Shown piece after piece: positions 33,287-45,468 of a DNA stretch of 64,000 nucleotides (its first letter is position 1; every line of letters begins with the position of its first letter). The translations under genes were made by a program, and so were the position numbers. The stretch is from Porphyra umbilicalis (lineage: Eukaryota > Rhodophyta > Bangiophyceae > Bangiales > Bangiaceae): positions 1 to 64,000 of the forward strand of contig KV918957.1 in assembly GCA_002049455.2 (NCBI GenBank), read 5' to 3'. The notes below the pieces were generated by a model, which was given only the letters and a program-made list of their open reading frames with translations, was not told where the DNA came from and searched no databases.

Positions 33287-35075
33287 TGCGGCAGCAGCAA
33301 GCGCGGTTTGTGTGAGGCCGGTCTCGGCAACCGTGCGCATTGGCCACGAAAAAGGGTGGACAAGTAATATTAGGCAAATAAGTACTGTAGATCCCAATGC
33401 ATTCAGCGCCCCCGGTCGTGTCGGACAATGATCCGACGAGGTGCAATTCATTGGGTCACCGGTTTCCAATGAACTTGGCACCCTCGTAAGTCGCGCGTGC
33501 CGGAGCATCGGCGCTTCCCGTAGATCATGCCAACAGGCACACCTTACTCCACCCACCGCCGGCCGGCGCACTCGTCGCCGCGCCTCCACGCGGCACGTCT
33601 CCTTTTCCGTACCCGCCGCGCAACCGCGTGGTACAGCCCCGCCGCTTCCTCACGCGGCCCCTCGCCCCCGCCGCACCGCTGTCAGCCTGGCGGTGCCACT
33701 GCGCGGCGCCGCCACGCCGGGGCCGACGTGCCCCCCCCGGCGGGCGCTGCGCCCGTCACGTCCTCCGCGGCGGCCCAAGTCACGCACGCCCCCTCGTCGC
33801 GGTGCTTGTTGGCCGCCGTTCACTCAGCACGCGCCAACAATGCGCCTTTGTACCGGCTCTAAATACTGCCCGTGGGCCGATGGCACCACGATCGTGCTTT
33901 CCGTGCGCTGACGAGGCTAGCACCTTGTCAGCACACACGTCAGCGCACACGAGGCGCTAGCCTAGTCAGCACAGGGATGAGGGGGGCATAACCACAGTAC
34001 GATAATGATCTCAATAATTTGGCGAAATCATCGAAACCATGGCCGAGGGAGATGATATTGTTCGTCGGTCTGCCACGTGTTTGGCGTTAGTTTGAAGTCG
34101 GGGTTTCCAACCGTAATTGGCTCATGCATACCTCGCGCGTAATATTCAAGCGAAACTCGCTTACGCTCTTTTTCAAGAGCTGCGGCTACAGACTCGCCTC
34201 ACTCCGATTTAGTTTTGAGATCGATACGCTATCGGCCATTTTTCAAGCGAGTGTAGACAGATACGCACGCGCAAAATATTCACAATCTCTTCGAGCGAAA
34301 TCCACGATGCGGGGGGGGCGGGAGGGATGCATCAGGCAGTGTTCGGCGTGTTGGCCGGTCGCAGAAGAGACGCCCGTTGGAAATGGCACGTCCATCACCA
34401 GCGCACACCCACGCGAGCGGCGCACAAGATGCAATTCCTTCCTCCACAGCATGGCCTGACACAGGTCTCACATGCAGTTGGTCGACCCGCCCATGGCGGC
34501 CCGTGATTGGAGCGAATGTGGCTTTCCGACAGGCACACGTCCCCCCGCTGGAGTGCAGGAAAAAAGGACACAGCGCCTCACGGGGCCGTATGGGGCGTTG
34601 ACGGCGGTGCTGACGTGGCGACCATGTTGCCATGTTAGGCGGTCCACGTATAGCAGCGGGTAGTTTGAGCCACACCACTTTGGATAGCTGCGTCGGTGGC
34701 GTTCTGGCGAGAGTGTGCTTCGAGAGATTCCGCTTGTCTTTTTATGAGCGACGCGACACACCACGGCAGGCATTTGTCTACCAAGCTCTAGTCATCCGTC
34801 AAAAAGTAAAATTGAGGAGTGATGTTTGACCCGCAGGCCGACGGTTCTGATACGCTCGTCCAACAATTACGCGGACGTATATTTCTCAAGCGTACATACG
34901 CTAGACGCGTACGCGCACTGCCAGAAAGCCTGTCCATTCGCTTTGCTGGAAGTTCAAAGCTTGTTGTTCATATTCGCTGCCAGCGAGCCTACACGAAAAA
35001 TCATACGTCAATCCAACAGTGCTACGCTTGGAAACCCCTAGTTTGAATTGATTACATGGCGTACAGAACGTGGCA
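33287..35075. other. No convincing gene
   Basis: A 33527-33862 plus frame with an ATG start (111 codons, Arg/Ala/Pro-rich) is possible but unsupported. Near 33905-33960, GCTGACGAGGCTAGC and GCTAGCCTAGTCAGC form an imperfect inverted pair. The rest, to 35075, has moderate GC and short frames. Confidence 0.35.
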
Positions 35076-35079
35076 CAAT

Positions 35080-37589
35080 TAAAGCCTGGCGGTGGCAGCG
35101 TACACAGGCGCGCGGAGTGGCCGGGGCCGGCCCCTAGTTCTCTTAGCTTGCTGCGTGGCCGCCGGATTGTCGACTTCCTTGACCTCCCATCGGTCCTCAG
35201 TGGTCGTGGCGCGCCGCGTGGCCGCCGTATTGATGACTTCCTTGACCTCCCATCGGCCCCCAGTGGTCGTTGCGCGCCGCGTGGCCGCCGTATTGACGAC
35301 TTGCTTGACCTCCTGGCGGCCCCCAGTTGTCTTGGCGCGCCGCGTGGCCGCCAGATGCACGACTTGCTTGACCTCCCGGCGGCCCCCAGTTGTCGTGGCC
35401 TGCAGCGTGGCCGCCGGCTTGACGACTTGCTTGGCCACCCGGCGGCCACCGGTCCTGGATCAGTGGCCCAAAGCTGCCGGGCTGATGGGGTCGCGGCCCG
35501 CCCGGCGGCACCCAGTTCCGCCTCGGCGAAGGCTGGCGATTGGGGTGGAAGCCACCACCGCCGTGGCCACCGGGCTGTCGATCTCATTGACCTTGACAGT
35601 CCGGCGGCGCTCACACGTTGCGGCGGGGAGATCCATCCCTGTCTCGCGAGACCCGTCCCCGGCCGTCGTACTCGTGGTTCGGTTGGAACGGCGGCTCCCA
35701 GTGGACGCCGGCTTGAGAACACCGACCAGCCGGCGACGCCGAGCCGCAGCGGCGAGGAGACACTCGACGGCCGCTCGAATCCCACCCCCGACCGCCGCGT
35801 CCGCCGCTTCTGTCGGACGGTCGCTCCTACCGGCCGCCGGCTTGATTGTCCTGCCAGGGAGCCGACGGCACCCACTCGTCACGCGGCGGCAGCGACGCCC
35901 GTCCCGCTCCCCCGCCCAAATGTCCGCCACGTTGGTTGGGTTCAATCCTTGGTCCCGGGCCCCAGCTGCCGCGCGTTGGCGTGGACGACCGTCCCGCCCC
36001 CCTGGCCCAATTGCCGCAGCCCTGGTTCGGTGTAGCGTTGCGCGGCGGCGCCCAGGCGCCGCCGCCTACCGGCGGTCCGTGGCCAGTCGGCGGCGCACAG
36101 CTACCATAAACCGGAAGAGCGGGCCCCACACGTGCTTGATCCGACGTTGAACACGGTGGGTAGCCCACTATATGGAAAAAGCAGTTGCACCGCGCGAGCA
36201 CTGCGAGCCGCTCCCGATAACGACGACGCTGATCGCGGAGACGCTCCGTGTCGCGCTTCCGGTCCGGCGTACGGGTTATGCTCCGAAAGGGGGGGGGGAA
36301 GCAGGACGGCTTTTGAAGGCCGGGGGGGAGACGGGGACAAGGGGGGAGCGGTGACCAGAGCCCACGGGTGCGCCGCCGGAGATCGCGGTACACCGGCGAC
36401 GTTTCGGTTGCAACAGGCGCGCGCGGGAGACAAGAAAGAGAGAATCAGCACGAGTGGGGCAGGAGAAGGGAGACGAGCCGCCGGCGTCTCCCACTCAGGC
36501 ACGCCGGCGGCCAGCACGTGATTGGTGTCGCGCTGGCGGTCGTTGGGGAGAGAGGGCCGGTGGGCGGCGCGCCCCCGCAAGCTGCTCCAGTGCTCGACCG
36601 TGCCCGGGGGACCTCGTGCCCACTGGACGATGGGGCGGGGCAGGGCGAAGGGCGCAGCGGGCCCGAAGCACACGCGGTGTCTTCGAGGGCGCCCGAGGTG
36701 TGACACGAACCCCGGATGACGCCTCCCCAGCCGCAATGCACACTGCCAGCGGTGGCGAGCCCGCCCTCCACGCACGTCCTCCCAATCCGCAGTGGGCACG
36801 GGGTGGCCCCAGATGACCGGTTAGGCGGAAGGGGGGCACACAGGACACAGGAAGCAGCAAAATCTGATCACGGGCCGGCCGGCCCCTCGCCGCATCGGAT
36901 TCACCTCCCACCTGAGGTTTTCTGAAACAACCCCGCGAGCCAATGACAAGGCTCCATACGACGACAAACGTTTCTAATTTTCCCCTTGTCAAGCAAACAA
37001 ATCGTGAGACTGGTTGCGGGATCGGACCAGTTTTCTGGCGTCGAACCAGCGACACTTCCCCAATGGAGTTTTGTACCAGCCCGCCTGCAGGGCCTGCCGA
37101 CGTCTGGTCAAACGAATGGCGTCGGCCACCGTTGCTTCTGGAAGCACCCGAAAGGCGGCTCGGGACGGACCGCGCGGTCCTCAACTCGGGCCTGTCGCGA
37201 CAGCGTATCGCACCACGCACCCGTTCAGGGGACCTCGAACGACGCCAGCACCTCTGTTGTGTCCCGTGAGACTCGGGTCTGAGACCAGTGTGACAAGTTT
37301 CTCCAGCCGTACTGACTCTGGACGCGAGGGGCGACCAGTTCGTCCGATGTTCACGATGCGTGTCTCTCCATTTCAAAGGTGTGTGCCAGAAGTGTCCTTT
37401 ATTGACGCGATTTGAAAGGTTCCACTGGGATCATAGACTCATGATCTGTTCCGCACGGCATCCTTTTCGTCCGGTGTGCCTTGGCATCGAGACTGCTTCA
37501 TTATTTGCACGAATTTCGAACTCTTCGGGACGAACGTTGCTGGGCGCGCATCTCCCATCTTGCTTTCCCTATCTAGTGATCATGTAGCC
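35080..37589. repeat. Duplicated segment, copy B of the Harbinger right part
   Basis: It matches 15200-17533 in the same orientation, including the third-gene head and the roughly 1.1-kb flank ending at TGATCATGTAGCC. It lacks the transposase and the Myb-like gene, so it is a truncated or internally deleted relative. Its repeats are 60-bp units, compared with the longer, more mixed units of copy A. Confidence 0.75.
35197..36393 (-). pseudogene. Third Harbinger-element protein, copy B
   Basis: The frame from 36393 carries the basic head (RKRDTERLRDQRRRYRER), the motif LAVLARCNCFFHIVGYPPC and continues through GSWGPGPR and PPRDEWVPSAPWQDNQAGGR to a stop at 35827. The remaining parts occur in other frames. 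These include a tail at 35197-35511 made of 20-residue units (DNWGPPGGQASRQYGGHAAR) repeated about five times. The Met that starts copy A is Ile (ATA) here. So this copy is broken, but at different places from copy A. Family unknown. Confidence 0.5.
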
Positions 37590-39460
37590 CTTGTTTCTGG
37601 TAACTCCAGAAGGACAATTTAGAAGTCAGATCTTGGGGGAGACGTTGTTTGGTGTGCTCTTGTCGTGTGTTCACGCGCAAGCGCGTTTTTCTTGCAAAAA
37701 GCTCCGAAACCCCCTCCGTAAGGCCCTCCGCGAAGACGTCGATTTGTGGAAAAACCGTCGGCGATCTGCGGGAGAGGCCGCAAGAGTTGGTGGCTTACAT
37801 ACTACGGGGTGACCCACAATTTGGCGCAGAGAAATTCTTCAGCTGTCAACAGCGACATGGCACCAATCGCCATGACGGCTCAGGGTCTCCATGATCCAAT
37901 TTTAATCAATATCGACCGCGTCACAGCATGTGTGGCTGTTGTTGGCCAGCTGCACAAGCTGCTGACTGCTAGGAGATTGTCAATGGCTACGGCGTAAGCG
38001 GCATGGACGTTCTACAGCAAGGCCTCCTCCGTAAAATGCTGTCGTGGCAACTATTTGCGACGCACAGGGAAGCGGCGACCGGCCTGAGGGAAGGCTATAG
38101 TCTTGCTCAACCCCTCGAGATGGTTCGGATGGTAAAAAGGTGATGAACCGGACGACGCGCTCTTCCGTGGCTGTTGGGTTTGGTGTGCGAGGGTGGCGGT
38201 GAGGGTGCTAGTGTTTTTCACACTGTGTAGGTATAGCCTCTGTAGCAGTTTCAGTCCATAGTCTGTTCTGCTCTTTAGACTGTCCATCTGTACCTTGATT
38301 TGCTTCTCGCACACCCATGGCAAGAACTGATCCGTGTATGGGTGAGAACAGTAATTTTCTGGATTATTGGGGGATACAGTACCACCGTGCTTGCTGCAGT
38401 GACAAAAACAAAGCGCCAGACACTTTGCCTGTCGTGGCACCACCACAACGGCTCGGCGCCCAGTGTCAGTGACGATTGCTAGCGTCATGAGGTTGCTGGC
38501 TGTGGCGCCTCTCGTCGGAAACCGGCGCCACCAGCATTGCCGGTGGAAAGCTCGGAAGGTGTGGCTATCACCGCGTCGCTCCCGCCATGGCCGCCATTGG
38601 GGTATTATACAAAAGAGGTGGGCGTGCAGCGAGGAGCTTTGCCCGCGTGGCGAGCTGACGGCGATCCTGTGCCCACCACTGACTTGATTCGTCAAGTTGA
38701 TGTACGGACTGGCGGACGGTGACGAAACCGGGCAGGTGCCAGAAAAGAGCGCGCCGCCCCCACCAACGCTACTGCCCCCGCCCCCGCCACCAGCAATCCA
38801 GCCGCAACGGGCGCTGCCACCGCGGATCATGACCGACGTGACGCCCCCGCCACTACCCCCGCCACAAGAGAAAGCGCTCACGCCGGGGATCGAACCAACA
38901 TCATTCGTTGTCTCGTATCTGAAGCGGGAGGCGCGTGCGCTGTAGACCGGCCACGAGGAGTTTTTGTTGCAGGAACTCTGGCTACAGTCGTTCCACAAAA
39001 ACCTAGCACTCGGCCGACATCAAAAGTGCGTCCCACATGCTCTTGATTTCTTGCAAGCGCGGCTTAATTAGAGTGACGTGTCCCAGCAAGAGTCTCACAG
39101 CAACCTCTGCGCTCAATAGATTTTGGGTGCTCCATCACACACGGAGACGCATGACACCGAAGTGCTCTCCAGGGCCTTCACTGGCCCCCCACGTCGGGGG
39201 GCCAGGCCCATCGCCCAATGTGGCTGTTCCGCCAGTGACGCGCGTGCCAGGCGTCACACGTCCCGTGTCGATGATCAGAGCGCGGACCCGGCCCCGTCGC
39301 CCACTTCTGCTGACAACCCAGTGCGAGCAGGACAGAGACCACTAGATCTCGTCCTCCGCGCCATTTCGAACCGCTGGCAAGGCAATTGCAAAATCATCGG
39401 GAATCGCTGCATCTTTTGACCCTATCTTGATCCCTGAACGATGGCCCGACGGTCCAGATC
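37590..39460. other. No supported gene
   Basis: Short frames only. A Pro-rich segment near 38740-38860 and a perfect short inverted repeat, CTGGCCCCCCACGT with its complement, near 39180-39205 are the only features of note. Confidence 0.4.
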
Positions 39461-39464
39461 ACAG

Positions 39465-40466
39465 GCCCGTTCTGAGTCGGTCCAGATCACATGATCAAAT
39501 TTGTGACGATCAGAACGACGCAGATGTCGACCGGACGCCGGCGTCGTCGATGCGGATCACGTCGCCGCCACGATCCGCAGCCTTCCCACCACCCCCAACC
39601 GCCGACGCCGCCGTCGCTGCGGCTGCGGCCGCCACGTCCCCCCGACCCCCCCCCTTGCTGCCCCGCCCCCCCGCCCCCCGCCCCCCTCTATTCCGATGAC
39701 GTCTGTTTCTTCTCTCGTCTTGCATTCGTTTCTATTGCTTTCTTTTCCTTCGGTCATCTGCCTTGTTCTTTGGGCTGTCCCTCTTAGTCGTAGAAATAAA
39801 CACGTGCTGCTCCTGTTCTTTCTCGTTTTGGTCTTTCTTCTGAGCTGCGGGACTGAGTTTGTGGTCGCTGCCTTATATTGCACCTCTTTGCTGTCGGCAT
39901 CAGTTCTTCTTGCCCTTCCACAGTGCCTAAAATCCGTTTTCAAGTTCTGAAGGGACAAGCTGCATCGAAAACAGAGGGCACAAACCCACCGCCGTAACAT
40001 TTATTCACCCTTCAAATAGAAAAAAAACACTGCGAGGGAGCCACCAGCGGTGATCAGCAGAAACAAGGGACATCGACCAGGGCGGCAGAGGCAGAGGCGA
40101 CAAGAAAAAGCAACAACATGTATTTATCTCAGCGACACAGAAAGACAGCCCAAAGAACAAGGCAGATGACCGAAAGAAAAGAAAGCAATAGAAACGAATG
40201 CAAGACGAGAGGAGAAACAGAATTCATCGGAACAGGGGAGGGGGGGGCGGGGGCGGGGGGGGAGCGGGGCAGCAAGAGGGGGGGTGGGGGGGACGCGGCG
40301 GCCGCAGCCGCGGCGACGGCGGCGTCGACGGTGAGGGGTGGTGGGGAGGCTGCGGATCGCGGCGGCGACGTGGTCCGCATCGACGACGCCGGCGTCCGGT
40401 CGACATCTGCGTTCTGATCGTGACAAATTGGATCATGTGACCTCGACCGACCCAGAACGGGCCTGT
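39465..40466. mobile_element. ~1-kb foldback element with ~350-bp inverted arms
   Basis: The left arm (about 39465-39825) and right arm (about 40095-40466) are inverted copies. Examples are CAGGCCCGTTCTG against CAGAACGGGCCTG at the outer ends, a GTCGACCGGACGCCGGCGTC block, and a GTCATCTGCCTTGTTCTTTG block nearer the centre. Identity is about 85-90% by eye. The central roughly 270 bp is unique, with no gene. This fits a foldback element or large hairpin MITE. Confidence 0.8.
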
Positions 40467-40499
40467 TTCCCCGCCGCTCGTGAAGTGGGCGATCTTGTT

Positions 40500-42000
40500 G
40501 CTACGGACTCTCGAAATTTTATTGTGTAATGCGAGTAGCCCTAGTCGGACTGAAATGCAATGCAAAAGTGAGGCAGGTCGCCTCGGTGCGCCCGGCCTCG
40601 CGGTCGGCGCGCGCCGTCCACGCCCAGTTAAGACGGGTCAGATGCGGACATCAGGATTTCGCCTCATCTATTGGCTACATAGTCCCATGTAAGCGGTTTC
40701 CAACGTGTTCCACAGTTTTGGAGTACGTGTCATGCGTGTCTTTTTTCGTGTCTAACATTTAGCTCTCGTGTCTCGGCATCCAACCTGAGGTGGCCATATC
40801 GCATCTTGTGGGAGCTCAATGTTTCGCGGTATCTTGCACCGTCCGCCTCATTCAGACACAGAAAGACGGCCGACGCAGCCAAACGTCTTCCTGAGTTGAC
40901 TTCGCGCTGGCACTCGATCGGGAACGGCGGCGGTGACGCACCGCATCACCACATGTTCTTGTCCGGGCAAGACGCGGCCGCCGGCACAGTGCCCAACTTG
41001 CGGCTTGTCTGGGAAAAAACTAGCGGCAGCAGAATACGAGTGCCTCATCACTACCCCGTCGCTCCCCGGCGCCCATGAAGACTGAAAAGAGGAGGGCGGG
41101 CTCACTGCGGTGCACTATGTACCCCAGCGACAGCTTTATCTCTCCCAGTTGTTCCCTCGCCCTGACAGAAAAACGCAGAAATGGCGAAAAGAACAAAATT
41201 TGAGCACAGCGGAGGAGAAGTCAGAATCGCGTAACAAACCACGCAGCATTGATCAGCGTCATGAGCTCCATAAGACTGCAAAAACGACGGTAAAAAGATC
41301 TTCTGGTTCACGCTTGGTTCAGAGCCTTATGCACGAACTATTGCGTGCCCAGCGGCAGGGGGGTGGCGGCGGCGGACGACGACGACATGGCAGGACTGAG
41401 ACAAGCGACAGAAGCTCCGCCGGCGCAGAAGAAAGAGAAACAAACACACTGCAGTATCAATGGGACAGTTCCTGGGGTCTGGGGGGGTTGGTAAAGACGG
41501 TGGGGCAGGAGCAAGACCGACGCTCGTAGCAGCCACAAGGGGATCATCTGCGACGGAAATGGATGTCCACTCTTGTGGCAATTCTTACGCGGCTGCTGTA
41601 ATGCAGAAACGTGTCTCAATTCTGATGTCCACCCTTAACTGAGCGTGCGTCAGAGACACAGACCGGGAGATAAGGATGCTGGCACGGCAGACTCCTTGCG
41701 GCCACGGCAGTGGCCGCAGCGACGCGGGGCAGGCCGGGCGGGGCAGGAAGACAGAGGGCACCACACGGCAGTGGCGGGAGAGGAAGGATGCAGGAGGGGA
41801 GGATGGGGTCAATCGCGAGACAGGAAGGTGCTTTCCGCTCCTGTGGGGCGGACCCGGGCGGCGCCGCCGCGCCTGATGAGGGCGGGCGGGGGGCAGCCGG
41901 TACCGACGAGCCGCCGCCGCCGCCGCCGTCGCCGCCGGGATTTCACGAATCCCGACGGCCCCACAGTAGCACCCCACCCCCACGCCCGGGGTACCCCCTG
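40500..42000. other. No supported gene
   Basis: Mixed composition with short frames. A polyA-like AAAAAAC run lies near 41015. A segment with CGCTCGTG(A/G)AGTGGGCGAT occurs at about 40475 and again at about 42034 (29 bp, one mismatch) on either side of this stretch. Confidence 0.4.
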
Positions 42001-45000
42001 GCTCACTGCGCTCGAAACCGGATAATACCTTGCCGCTCGTGGAGTGGGCGATCTTGTTGCAAACCTAAACGGAGAGGCGACGTCACCTTGGCGAAGGCGG
42101 TGGTCGGCGGCACGCTGTCCGTCAGCGCTGCGCCCACAGGAAGCGGTAGTACAGCTCCCAGGCGGCGTCGTCTGCCATGGCGAGGGCATCCACGTACGCG
42201 GCGGACACGTCGTCCGTCGACTGGTCTTTCATGCCCATCAGCTGGTCGCACGCGTCCAGCTCCCCCCCAATTGTGCGGTAGCCCATCGCCGCGCCCGCGC
42301 GGAGGGAGTGGCCGGCGTACATGCCGCCGCCCGGCAAGTGCACATCCAACAGGTAGAGGCCTCGCGCATGCACGCGGTCGCCACCTCCGTCGGCAGCGCC
42401 CGCAGATCTCCGACGGGGGAGAAGCAGGGTTGGTAGTCGTCCGCCGTCTCCATGCCGACGGCCGACATGAGCATATGCACAAGCCCAAACGGGTCGTCGA
42501 GCTTGCCGCCACCGCGCCGCGGCACGTTGATGAAGATGCGCTCGCAATCTGTCCTCGCGCCTTGCTTTTAGTCAATTATCTGCACCTTGATGTTGTCACC
42601 CGTGAGGGTGGCGTCTTAACGGCGGGGGCCACCGTGCCGCGCTCGAAGATGAAGCCCAGGTAGCACGCGATGGTCACGGTCATGGCTGGCATGTGGGTGT
42701 ACCTGCTGGCCTGGAAAAAAAACCACAAAGGCCATTTACTTGTTGGCGTAGTTGCCCTTAGTCGACTCGGCCAGCACGAGGCTCAGCAGCTGCGCGGCAG
42801 TCTTACCGCCGGCGCCGGCGCCGAATTGGTGGTCGCCGAGGACGCGGCACGCCCGCGTTCATGACGTGGCGGCGGCCGTCGGCCCCCGGCTATGAACTGG
42901 AGCGCGCACACCGTCCAGTGCGGCCGCCGCGCCGGCTCGGCCGCCGCCCCGTGCCGGAAGACGCCGGCCGACCGGGGGAGGTAGCAAACCTCTTGGGCCA
43001 GCTGCAGCGCCGGCTGCCATCACGGCTGAGCCCGCCAGACCGGCACGAGGACGGTCGCCGCCGCCCGCTGCGCATTGATCAGCCGCAGCACCAGCGGGAT
43101 GAGGGAAAACGGAGGGTTGGCCCAGTTGTTGTCGTCGACCAATGACTGGGACATCCCGCCGACCGCTTCGGTCGTTGGGTCGCGGTAGCGGGAGTTGGAC
43201 CGCGGCAGCTGCGCCGTCGTGGCTGACGCGAAGCGGTGCACGGTGTGGGCCCGTACAGGCCGTCCAGAGGTAAGAAGAAGCGCCGCTTCAGCGACCATTC
43301 CGTCCTGTCCTCGTCCCTGCTCTGCGCGTCCGCCCACGCGTTCTCCGCCGTCGGGATCCATTCCCCGTCGAGGGCGACCGACAGGCGACGCGCGACGGCA
43401 TGAAGCCGCCGCAGCTCGGGGACGAGGGCGGGGGAGCGAGAGGAGTGGCCGGTGATGACCACCAATGCCACCTGCGAGTCGATGAAGAGCCGCACGACGG
43501 AGCCCGCCGGCAGCTTATCCTCAATGCTGAGAGCGACAGGGTGACCGCCAGCACCTCCTTGGCGTTGATGTGCTTTGGCATGTCCGCGGGGCCAAAGCGG
43601 CCACGGGCCTCGTATGTGGCGCCATCGATGGTGAGGCCGCCTCCCCAGCCGGCGCCACAGGCGTCGGTGTGGAGCGTCGCGGACGCGGGCGGGCGCCACA
43701 GCAGACGGCCGAACTCCTGCCCCGATCGCAAGCTGGCACAAAATCTCAAATCTCGAATAGATTGGTGAGACAATCGTCGATCGTGGCGCGACGGTCGATC
43801 GGACCGATGGATTTAATCATCGATCCGATCGTCAGACGATCGATCCATTTGACCATTCGAAATTGACCCGCGACTTTGAGGTCGCCGTATATTGCCCGGG
43901 TGTACAATTGCGCCGCGGGGATTTCAAGCTTGGTCGACACCGCCGGGTCGGCAATCCGCTGCAGTTCCTTGAGCCGATCGAACTGGCGGTTCTCGCCCTC
44001 TAAGGAGATTAGCGCCGTGGCCGCCCCGGTCATCTTGGTGACCCGCTCCGCCGGCAGCGTCAGCCGGTTGCCCGCTGTGTCGATGGTGGCGGCCCCCCTT
44101 CTCGGGGTGCAGCTGCAACCCAAGCGTGGCGTACATCCGCGCCACTGTCGCAAAGCCAGTGGCCGCGTCGGCCTTACTGCTCGGCCGGGCGCTTGGTGCG
44201 GCCGCGCCGTGGTCGCCGACGAAGCCAATGAGTGTGAAGCCCAGTCCGCGCAAGTGCGCGAGCACTGGGCGCATCACCTTTGTCCATGCCTACGGGGCGA
44301 TGAAGAGGCCAAACGGCATGGTGATGGCCTCGTACACCTCGCCATTGATGGCGAAGTTGAGGTAGGTCCGATCGTCTGGATGTATATAAACGTGATGAAA
44401 GACGTCCTTTATATCCCATGAGATGAGGTGATCGCACAGCAGGAGCGACGCTACAAACTCGGGCAGCGCCTCGTACCTAAACGACGTTTCCTCCAGCTGC
44501 TCGTTCACGTCCCTGAGATCGATCGTCAGCCTCGTCTTGGGGCGCACGTGCGAGACGAACGCAGGCAACACGCACCGCGCCGCCGCGCGCTCCGCCCCGT
44601 CCAGCTTCCGGATGAAGCCCGACGTCTGCCACCGCTTCAGCTCCTCGACCACGAAGGTGCGGTTCCCGTCGGGCACCGGGTACGCCCTCGCTTGCGGACG
44701 CGGCCGAAGGCAGGGGTCCTCCCAGGGCAGCTTCATGCCACACCACAGGAGACGGAGGAACCAACGTGGCGCGTCAATGTTACGCCACGCTTCCTCCGCC
44801 TCCCGCGCCCGCGCCGCCAGCGGCTTTCTTGGCGGCGCAGCACCGCCCGCCTTGGCGCCCGCGGTCCTGATGATCGCCCGCCGGTCGCCGGCCGACAGCG
44901 CGGTCACACCGATCGTGGCCAGCCGCCCCTAAACGAGCGCAGCTGCCGACAGCAGTCGCCACCTCGACGCTGGACGGGGCGAGGGAGGGGGAAGGGACCC

Positions 45001-45140
45001 CGATGGACTGCGGCCTCGTGGCCAGCCGGTGGCGCCGAAATATCTGTGTCATCGTCGCGGGCGACGGAAATGGGGGCACCGCCGAGGCGGTGCCGGTCGT
45101 GGCGACCCCCTCGACGGCGCTTGGAGGTGACCCACGCAAC
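42000..45140 (-). mobile_element. DIRS-like retroelement relic (RT, RNase H, tyrosine recombinase)
   Basis: Read on the minus strand, parts appear in the order expected for DIRS-type elements. They are a short N-terminal region (about 45140-44900), a reverse transcriptase N-terminal part (about 44907-44290), more RT-like sequence (44280-43850), an RNase H-like part (43770-43290) and a tyrosine-recombinase C-terminal part (about 42580-42120) with the expected HxxR-type motif. A tyrosine recombinase in place of a DDE integrase separates DIRS from Ty3-like elements. The copy is broken, with several interruptions, probably at least three. No intact terminal repeats were recognised. The age is moderate: protein similarity is still easy to see. 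Confidence 0.75.
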
Positions 45141-45468
45141 GTCCAGTAGAGGGGGGCGGGGAGAGGAGAGGCGGCCTGGATGGTGGAGCAGAGCGGGGGC
45201 GGGGGGGTCTGGTGCTGGGCGGGGGGGTCTGGTGCTGGGCGCGCGTGACGTTCATGAAAAAGAAAGTCCCACGTGCAGTGCAGAAATCAACGAGGAAGCA
45301 CACGCACAATGTGCAGACAGAAGGAAGACGCAAAATGACGCAATGCATAACATTTGAGTAACTTCTGGCATGAGTGAGAGCATGGAAGTGGCAACTGCAA
45401 CCGGAGACAGACACAACCGAGACGCACATAATCACAACCGGTCACGTGCAGGCGACCTTGCGCCCAAG

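Noticed and set aside
38885-38965. tRNA-like A and B boxes on the minus strand (GGTTCGATCCC)
   Set aside because: The T stem and acceptor stem do not pair. It is not a tRNA, and support for a SINE head is too thin.
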